This document shows positions 33,046 through 38,056 of a stretch of 38,056 nt of DNA, one piece after another. The DNA comes from Spirochaetota bacterium. GTDB lineage: Bacteria > Spirochaetota > Leptospiria > Turneriellales > Turneriellaceae. How positions within the stretch are numbered: position 1 is the stretch's first letter; each line of letters starts with the position of its first letter. The translations under genes were made by a program, and so were the position numbers. A model generated the notes under the pieces. It ran no database searches, was not told where the DNA came from, and saw nothing but the letters and a program-made list of their open reading frames with translations. Location: assembly GCA_018240245.1 (NCBI GenBank), contig JAFEGD010000194.1, positions 1 through 38,056 on the forward strand. The letters are read 5' to 3'.

Positions 33046-33063
33046 TCATGCTATTATCGACGT

Positions 33064-34095
33064 TTAGTATATCCTTCTAAAAACTCTCTCCCAGCGCACG
33101 TAGACGCCGGTGAATTCGCCGGTGATCGTTTTGAACAAATTCACAATCGGGTTGAGTTCGCTGTTCGTGCCCGTGCCCCAGTTGACCGACAAATACGACA
33201 AATACACTTTGCCGTGAATTTTGTCGGCATCGATAAGACCCCACGTCGGGCCGTTCGCCGACGCATAGATGAGAATACACTCTTGCTCGGTTTTATGCCC
33301 CGAAAACGTGTCGAGCATACAATAATTGAAGTCGCCACACGCACGCCGAGGTTCGGTTTTTTCGACGACGCCGTTCACGACCTGCTCGCTCGTGCGCTCG
33401 ACCATCTCGCACGCGCGCCCGTCAGAGCTGTGGTCGCGGTTATCGCCCATCATCAAAAATTTCTTTGCGGGGATTTCCCACTTACGGCCCGGCGACGACA
33501 TAAATGTCTCGCCGCCGCTCTTACGTTTCATGATATAATGATCGACGATGAGCCGATGCGTTTTCGGGTCGATAATTTTTTCGCTGTAGAGCTGTTCGGT
33601 TTCGGCGGTGCGACCGTTTTGTAGCGTCTTCAAGAGCGCGGCATTTTCGGTAATCGTCGTCGGGTAGCGCGCTTTCAAGGTATACGCGCCCGCTTTACTC
33701 TTATCGAAAATACTAATTTCATGGTTGTTGACTTCGAGAATATCGCCGGGCACGCCGACGACGCGCTTGACAAGCGTTTTATTCACATACGACGCCGAAT
33801 CTTGCGGCGGCGTGAACGTCACAATGTCGCCGCGCTCGGGGTATGCGATACGCAAAAGATGAATATTCGTATACGGCAAATCGAGCGTGTAGCGCATCTT
33901 GTTGACAAAGAGAAAATCGCCGATCATCAGCGTCGGCTCCATCGACGGCGAGGGAATATTATTCGCGTCGAGTACACTCGTCTTGATCGCGAACACGAAC
34001 GCCACGAGCCCTGCCAGCGAGAGCGCGCCGCCAACAAAGCGTTTACGGCGTATATTATCGCGGTAGGCGAAATACATTTCATAGAATTTTTTCAT
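33064..34095 (-). CDS. lepB: Signal peptidase I
   Basis: From the ATG at 34095 (GAAGGA SD 7 bases upstream) the protein has 343 residues. It cleaves Sec signal peptides at the outer face of the inner membrane. One N-terminal membrane helix (about 20-40) is followed by IPSPSMEPTLMIGD with catalytic Ser51, and KTLVKRVVGVPGD with catalytic Lys110. Later MMGDNRDHSSDGR is the conserved box E. Insertions (about 125-190 and a Cys-containing loop near 245-275) make it longer than many LepB proteins. Its start overlaps the cytochrome stop (ATGA). Confidence 0.93.
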   Translation of the reverse strand: MKKFYEMYFAYRDNIRRKRFVGGALSLAGLVAFVFAIKTSVLDANNIPSPSMEPTLMIGDFLFVNKMRYTLDLPYTNIHLLRIAYPERGDIVTFTPPQDSASYVNKTLVKRVVGVPGDILEVNNHEISIFDKSKAGAYTLKARYPTTITENAALLKTLQNGRTAETEQLYSEKIIDPKTHRLIVDHYIMKRKSGGETFMSSPGRKWEIPAKKFLMMGDNRDHSSDGRACEMVERTSEQVVNGVVEKTEPRRACGDFNYCMLDTFSGHKTEQECILIYASANGPTWGLIDADKIHGKVYLSYLSVNWGTGTNSELNPIVNLFKTITGEFTGVYVRWERVFRRIY

Positions 34096-34526
34096 AATTT
34101 TTCCTTCTTTGACATTTCGTGGCACCCTCGGCAGGAGTTCAAAATTTTAGCAAAACTCGTTTGTATGTGCGACCAATCGTCGAGAGAAAACTTACCGCGC
34201 GCATTCACATAACCGCGCAGTTGGCTCGCTTCTTTTTGCACTTGCCGACCGTATTTGATCGCACCGTTTTTTTCCCATTTTGCAAGTGCGCTCTGGAAAG
34301 CCTTCCCTAAATCGGGGTGGTCTTTCATTTGCCATTGCACAATGCGTTGCAGCGAATCGTCGAGCATCTTCTTGTCGCCGGTCGCGATAATCGTCGCGAG
34401 GTTGCGCACGGCAATATCCATTTCAATCATCTCGCGGCGGATGGCTTTTTTTTCGGGGATACTGAAGCCCGCAGCAAACAACGCCACTGGCAGTAAAAAA
34501 ATCGAAAGCCGTTTACAATTCGCCAT
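34092..34526 (-). CDS. Exported cytochrome c (c'/c556-like)
   Basis: From the ATG at 34526 the protein has 144 residues with a signal peptide ending about residue 20. The mature part is helical with one C-terminal haem-binding motif CRGCH (Cys132, Cys135, His136), as in class II four-helix-bundle cytochromes c'/c556. A longer frame to 34586 would overlap glyA and lacks a signal at its start. It would carry electrons or sense ligands in the periplasm. It lies between glyA (17 bases upstream) and lepB (4-base overlap), an unusual place for a cytochrome. Confidence 0.78.
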   Translation of the reverse strand: MANCKRLSIFLLPVALFAAGFSIPEKKAIRREMIEMDIAVRNLATIIATGDKKMLDDSLQRIVQWQMKDHPDLGKAFQSALAKWEKNGAIKYGRQVQKEASQLRGYVNARGKFSLDDWSHIQTSFAKILNSCRGCHEMSKKEKL

Positions 34527-34543
34527 CAGCCTACGCGCCTTAG

Positions 34544-35806
34544 TTAATCCCACAGACGAAATTTGCGCATCGGGAAGCGGCTGCAAAGTTTTTGCACACG
34601 TTCTTTTGCGGCTATGAGCGCGGCATCGCTGCCCTTCGCATCGAGAATGTCGGCGATGATGTCGGCAGTTTCGATAAATTCGCTTTTGCCGAAGCCGCGC
34701 GTCGTGAGTGCAGGCGAACCCAAGCGAATGCCGCTCGCGACGGCGGGTTTATTTTTATCGTAGGGTAGCATGTTTTTGTTCGTTGTGATATTCGCCGCCT
34801 CGAGCATGAGCTGCGCGTCTTTACCGGTAATGCCTTTCGTGTCGAACGTGTTGACGATCATGAGGTGGTTGTCGGTACCGCCCGAAACCAGCGACAGCTT
34901 GCGTTCGATCAGCCGTTCGGCGAGCGCCTTCGCGTTCGCGACGACGTTTTGCTGGTACGTTTTGAAATCGCCCGTAAGCGCCTCGGCGAACGCGGCGGCC
35001 TTCGCGGCAATGACATGCATGAGCGGCCCGCCCTGCACGCCGGGAAAAACGCGCGAGTTCAATGTCTTGATGAGTTCTTCGCTGTTCGTGAGAATGATGC
35101 CGCCCCGCGGCCCGCGCAGCGTCTTATGTGTTGTTGACGTGACGATGTCTGCGTATTCGAGCGGCGAAGGGTGGAGCCCGGCGGCGACAAGCCCCGCGAT
35201 ATGCGCCATATCGACCATCACCTTCGCGCCGACTTTATCGGCAATGCGCCGAAAACGTGGAAAATCGATGATGCGCGGGTACGCCGATGCGCCCGCAATA
35301 ATCAGCTTTGGCTTGTGCTCGAGCGCTAAGGCTTCGGCGCGGTCGTAGTCGATCAAGTGATCGCTCTCTTTGACGCCGTACGCGACGGGTTTGTAATAAA
35401 GCCCAGAAAAATTGACCGCACTGCCGTGGGTCAAATGGCCGCCATGCGAGAGGTCCATGCCCATGTATGTGTCGCCGGGCATAAGCGTTGCGTAAAACGC
35501 CGCCAAATTCGCTGACGCGCCGCTATGCGGCTGCACGTTCGCAAACTTGGCGTTAAAGATTTTTTTGAGGCGTTCGATCGCCAAATTCTCGACCCTATCG
35601 GCAGGCCCGCAACCGCCATAATAGCGCTTCGCGGGATAGCCCTCGGCGTATTTATTCGTCAACGTAGAGGTATAGGCTTCGAGCACACCCTGCGAGACAA
35701 AATTTTCAGAGGCGATGAGTTCGAGATGCGATTCTTGACGACTATCTTCGGCGGCAAGCGCCTCGGCAAGTTCGCTATCGGTTTTCGAGAGCAGCGGGTA
35801 TGGCAT
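34544..35806 (-). CDS. glyA: Serine hydroxymethyltransferase
   Basis: A 420-residue PLP enzyme that interconverts serine and glycine while loading tetrahydrofolate with a one-carbon unit. Landmarks: [56 protein letters not shown] and the PLP lysine in [13 protein letters not shown]. Length is standard. First gene of a five-gene run (glyA, cytochrome, lepB, VWA-FHA, TraB). Confidence 0.97.
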   Translation of the reverse strand: MPYPLLSKTDSELAEALAAEDSRQESHLELIASENFVSQGVLEAYTSTLTNKYAEGYPAKRYYGGCGPADRVENLAIERLKKIFNAKFANVQPHSGASANLAAFYATLMPGDTYMGMDLSHGGHLTHGSAVNFSGLYYKPVAYGVKESDHLIDYDRAEALALEHKPKLIIAGASAYPRIIDFPRFRRIADKVGAKVMVDMAHIAGLVAAGLHPSPLEYADIVTSTTHKTLRGPRGGIILTNSEELIKTLNSRVFPGVQGGPLMHVIAAKAAAFAEALTGDFKTYQQNVVANAKALAERLIERKLSLVSGGTDNHLMIVNTFDTKGITGKDAQLMLEAANITTNKNMLPYDKNKPAVASGIRLGSPALTTRGFGKSEFIETADIIADILDAKGSDAALIAAKERVQKLCSRFPMRKFRLWD

Positions 35807-35865
35807 ACCTGCTCAAAAAAATCGGGGAGACAGGCGGCAAAGGATTTTGCGCGTTACACGCCAAG

Positions 35866-36255
35866 CTAAAGCTTCAGCGCCTCGCGCAATTTCTTCTTGG
35901 TTTCAGCATCGGCAATGAAGAGCGCCGAGGCAATATCACGCGCATCGACGCGGTGCGCTTCAAGGCGAGACACTTTTTCTTCTTGTTTCATGACTCGTAA
36001 AATCAGATAGCCGAGTGCGGCTGTCGCCAAAGCGATGAGCCCCGTTAAATAATACTTCAAATCGTCTAAGCGCTTATCTACCTGCTCGAAGCGCTTGTCG
36101 ACTTGCTCAAAGCGTTTATCTACCTGCTCGAAGCGTTTTTCAAGGTACTGCAACATCTGCTTCAGATCGCCTTTCGTGGCCACATCGCTATTCGCGGCAA
36201 ACGACATACCTGCAGTGAATCCCACAAGTAGAAAAATTGCCAAGAAGCGTCGCAT
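35866..36255 (-). CDS. Short exported/membrane coiled-coil protein
   Basis: A 129-residue protein. It has a signal-type N-terminus (cleavage likely after SFAA), then a heptad coiled coil with tandem KRFEQVD units (about residues 40-65). One membrane helix (about 70-88) and a charged C-terminal helix follow. Short coiled-coil plus TM proteins of this style are common near phage or secretion genes, but no such context exists here. No SD is seen; a TTGACA box upstream would place transcription start near the ATG. A palindrome covers the start codon. Confidence 0.65.
   Translation of the reverse strand: MRRFLAIFLLVGFTAGMSFAANSDVATKGDLKQMLQYLEKRFEQVDKRFEQVDKRFEQVDKRLDDLKYYLTGLIALATAALGYLILRVMKQEEKVSRLEAHRVDARDIASALFIADAETKKKLREALKL
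36069..36131. repeat. Three tandem 21-bp repeats in the coiled-coil gene
   Basis: Units 36069-36089, 36090-36110 and 36111-36131 encode the KRFEQVD heptads. Units 1 and 3 differ by a single base, unit 2 by several, and a partial fourth unit follows. This suggests slippage or duplication of a 42-base block. Confidence 0.75.
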
Positions 36256-36290
36256 AGAGTCAATCTATGCGTTTCTTTGGGTGGTGTCAA
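36251..36290 (-). promoter_or_regulatory. Candidate promoter and palindrome of the coiled-coil gene
   Basis: On the minus strand TTGACA (plus 36285-36290, a perfect -35) and TAGATT (36262-36267) are 17 bases apart. A perfect 8-base inverted repeat (CGCATAGA 36251-36258, TCTATGCG 36264-36271) covers both the -10 box and the start codon at 36253-36255, an operator-like position. The implied transcript would be nearly leaderless. Confidence 0.4.
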
Positions 36291-36338
36291 TAATTTCAGA
36301 ACGGTTGACGCGGCATGCCGAAATTTCGACCGCAAGCC

Positions 36339-37592
36339 ATGGCAGATATCGAAGTCAAAATTCCCGCAATGGGCGAGTCGATCAGCGAAGGCACAATTTC
36401 GCGTTGGTTCAAAAAAGAAGGCGAAGCGATTAAGGCCGACGAAGCGCTGTTTGAAATCGAAACCGATAAAGTCACGCAAGAAATTTATGCGCCGGCGTCG
36501 GGCGTCGTGAAAGCGCTCAAAAAAGCGCAAGGCGCAAATGCTATGGTCGGTGAAATCGTGGCAATCATCGACTCCGCTGCAACTGCAAAAGCAAGCGCAG
36601 CACCGGCCACGAGCGCGCCCCCGGCAGCGAGCACTCCTGCAGCAGCTCCCGCCGCTGCGCCCGCACCCGCCACTGCAACAGGCGGCAGCATGAAAGATAC
36701 GGTACCACCCGCTGCCAAAAAAATTGCGGCAGAAAATGCAATCGATACCGCAACACTCGCAGGGTCGGGCAAGCACGGGCAAGTAACAAAGGGCGACGTC
36801 CTCGAAGCCGTTGCCGCGAAAGCGGCCACACCAACTGTCGCTCCCCCAGCTGCACCACCCACAGCCACGGTACGTAGCGCCGCGCAGACGGCCGAGCGCG
36901 AAAATATCCAACCGATGTCGCGCCTACGCCGCGCGATTGCCGAGCGCTTAGTCGCGGCGCAGCAGACAGCGGCAATCCTCACGACATTTAACGAAGTCGA
37001 TATGAAGCCCGCGATGGATTTACGCACGGCGCACAACGAAGAGTTTCAGAAAAAATATGGTGTCAAAATCGGCTTCATGAGTATTTTCACGAAAGCGGTC
37101 GTCGCCGCGCTGAAAGAGTTGCCTGCGATTAACGCCGAAATTCGCGGCACCGATTTGGTCTACAAAAACTATTACGATATCGGCGTCGCGGTCGGCGGCC
37201 CGAAAGGTCTCGTTGTGCCGATCGTGCGTAACGCCGACCAACTTTCGTTCGCCGAAATCGAACTTGAAATCGCGCGTCTCGCCGAGCGCGTACGCACGAG
37301 TTCGATCACGCTGCCCGAAATGGAAGGTGGCACGTTCACAATCTCGAACGGCGGCATCTACGGTTCGATGATGTCGACGCCGATTTTGAATCCGCCGCAG
37401 AGCGGTATCTTGGGGATGCACAACATTGTCAAACGCGCGGTCGTGGTTGCCGATAAAATCGAAATTCGCCCGATGATGTACCTCGCGCTGTCGTACGATC
37501 ACCGTGTGGTCGATGGCAAAGAGGCGGTGACATTTCTCGTTAAAGTGAAGCAGGCGATCGAAGACCCGGTGCGGTTGCTTTTGGGTGTGTGA
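36339..37592 (+). CDS. sucB: 2-oxoglutarate dehydrogenase E2 (dihydrolipoyl succinyltransferase)
   Basis: From the ATG at 36339 (an in-frame ATG at 36315 adds eight residues) the protein has 417 residues. An N-terminal lipoyl domain has the modified lysine in FEIETDKV (Lys44). An Ala/Pro-rich linker follows (about 82-115), then a peripheral subunit-binding domain ([12 protein letters not shown] ... [12 protein letters not shown]) and a C-terminal catalytic domain ending in [13 protein letters not shown] with the catalytic His and Asp. SucB type fits the [18 protein letters not shown] start. Neither sucA nor lpd is adjacent. A perfect 12-base hairpin follows the stop. Confidence 0.92.
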   Translation: MADIEVKIPAMGESISEGTISRWFKKEGEAIKADEALFEIETDKVTQEIYAPASGVVKALKKAQGANAMVGEIVAIIDSAATAKASAAPATSAPPAASTPAAAPAAAPAPATATGGSMKDTVPPAAKKIAAENAIDTATLAGSGKHGQVTKGDVLEAVAAKAATPTVAPPAAPPTATVRSAAQTAERENIQPMSRLRRAIAERLVAAQQTAAILTTFNEVDMKPAMDLRTAHNEEFQKKYGVKIGFMSIFTKAVVAALKELPAINAEIRGTDLVYKNYYDIGVAVGGPKGLVVPIVRNADQLSFAEIELEIARLAERVRTSSITLPEMEGGTFTISNGGIYGSMMSTPILNPPQSGILGMHNIVKRAVVVADKIEIRPMMYLALSYDHRVVDGKEAVTFLVKVKQAIEDPVRLLLGV

Positions 37593-37597
37593 GAGTC

Positions 37598-37625
37598 GTA
37601 GAGACGCGCTTGAGCGCGTCTCTAC
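37598..37625. repeat. Perfect 12-bp hairpin between sucB and the toxin remnant
   Basis: GTAGAGACGCGC (37598-37609), loop TTGA, GCGCGTCTCTAC (37614-37625). It starts 6 bases after the sucB stop, and its right arm contains the stop of the toxin remnant on the other strand (37622-37624). No T-tract is present on the plus side; it may still act as a bidirectional terminator or be a dispersed repeat. Confidence 0.85.
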
Positions 37626-37878
37626 AACCAAGGCTTAAATTGTTTTATGAAGTGTTGGCATGTTGCCACGAAATCTGCCCGATTTAATCGACCCAGCGAT
37701 TTTTCAACACACTCGCGATCGATTGTTGCAAGCTTCGCTAAGCGTATTGTGCTCGCGTGCGGTAAGCCCGCTTCTGGCCAAGCTTTGATATGCACATCGC
37801 TGGCCGCTTTTTCGTACGCGCAATTTCTGCGAAGGGGAAACGTACGAGAATTATCTCGCCGGGTTCAAAGTCGGTCAT
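37622..37878 (-). pseudogene. Degenerate PemK/MazF-family toxin with internal deletion and frameshift
   Basis: The ATG at 37878 opens 46 codons: MTDFEPGEIILVRFPF and IARTKKRPAM match the PemK/MazF N-terminus, but after about residue 28 the sequence is unrelated and stops at 37738. In another frame, 37795-37622 encodes the family's C-terminal part (HIKAWPEAGLPHASTIRLAK ... EKSLGRLNRADFV). The middle of the fold, about 35-40 residues, is missing and the frame is shifted. The combined length is about 84 codons against about 110-120 for an intact toxin. It follows the antitoxin gene with a 14-base overlap, so it is the ruined half of a toxin-antitoxin pair. Confidence 0.75.
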
Positions 37879-38056
37879 AGATCGCGTCTTGTGGGTTATT
37901 CCACTCGCTGAACGCTTTTTCGGACAGTTTCATGAGCGCCAAATTGTCGGATTTTTCGGAAAAGTACGTTTCGAGCGCCGAAATCACGATCCGTTTTTTA
38001 GGAACACCTTTCGCCTGTGCTTCTAAATTGGGGAATTTGCGCGGTTTAGCCTCGGC
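37865..38056 (-). CDS. Antitoxin C-terminal part (5' end outside window)
   Basis: The minus strand is open from the window edge to a TGA at 37865-37867, giving 63 residues of the C-terminus. The tail LMKLSEKAFSEWNNPQDAIY is the kind of acidic, Trp-containing end seen in antitoxins paired with PemK/MazF toxins. The preceding KKRIVISALETYFSEK is helical. The toxin ATG lies inside its last codons, the usual antitoxin-toxin overlap. The DNA-binding N-terminus is outside the window. Family name is inferred from the toxin neighbour. Confidence 0.6.
   Translation of the reverse strand, partial: AEAKPRKFPNLEAQAKGVPKKRIVISALETYFSEKSDNLALMKLSEKAFSEWNNPQDAIYDRL

Noticed and set aside
1-38056. CRISPR arrays, insertion sequences, phage genes, rRNA
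   Set aside because: No regularly spaced repeats, transposase or integrase motifs, phage structural genes or rRNA sequences were seen.

Overview
The window looks like chromosomal DNA from a free-living, aerobic, diderm bacterium of roughly 50% GC. LpxC and several beta-barrel and signal-peptide proteins imply an LPS-type outer membrane. An SCO1-type copper chaperone, a c-type cytochrome and a 2-oxoglutarate dehydrogenase E2 imply aerobic respiration. The many lipoproteins, the TraB-family protein and the MORN-like, YHYH and VWA/FHA proteins are most reminiscent of the Leptospirales (a Turneriella- or Leptospira-like spirochaete). That placement is inference from gene style; no rRNA is present. 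Coding density is very high, ATGA stop/start overlaps are common, and many starts lack a clear Shine-Dalgarno (SD) sequence.

Layout. 1-1159 (-): 5' part of a modular Ig/FN3 lipoprotein that runs off the window. 1256-2572 (+): GltS-type symporter. 2556-5552 (-): YHYH lipoprotein, YwqK/MORN lipoprotein, SCO1 and an outer-membrane protein, probably a metal or redox envelope operon. 5717-8236 (+): ECF sigma factor, FecR-like anti-sigma with an LSm-like C-terminus, and a signal-peptide protein with the same LSm-like motif plus a beta-barrel. 8312-9668 (+): lpxC and a small membrane coiled-coil protein. 9600-12793 (-): lspA, purA, pgsA and a polytopic membrane protein. 12849-13887 (+): tiny upstream ORF, exported methyltransferase and a Cys-rich protein. 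14355-17450 (+): exbB, exbD and a 690-residue polytopic/helical-repeat protein in the place where TonB might be expected. 17483-20732 (-): DctQ-like protein, DUF4015 glycosidase and a rhomboid lacking its catalytic serine. 20771-21414 (-): Phd/PIN toxin-antitoxin pair. 21499-26633 (+): argD, aroB, aroQ, an unknown protein and a YprB-type exonuclease. 26625-28094 (-): secreted M30-like metallopeptidase. 28252-28325 (+): tRNA-Asp(GTC). 28380-30312 (+): helical-repeat protein with a histone-like Lys-rich tail, and a class V aminotransferase. 30315-35806 (-): glyA, cytochrome c, lepB, VWA-TM-FHA protein and TraB-family protein. 35866-36255 (-): short coiled-coil membrane protein. 36339-37592 (+): sucB. 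37622-38056 (-): antitoxin fragment and a degenerate PemK/MazF toxin with an internal deletion.

No stretch longer than 300 bases lacks a gene. The largest gaps are 5553-5716 and 28095-28251, and both hold striking inverted repeats. Further perfect hairpins without T-tracts lie at 23961-23987 (aroB/aroQ junction) and 37598-37625 (after sucB). The most system-like novelty candidates are the ECF/FecR-LSm/LSm-barrel cassette, the ExbBD plus giant membrane protein operon, the lepB/VWA-FHA/TraB operon and the YHYH/SCO1 operon.
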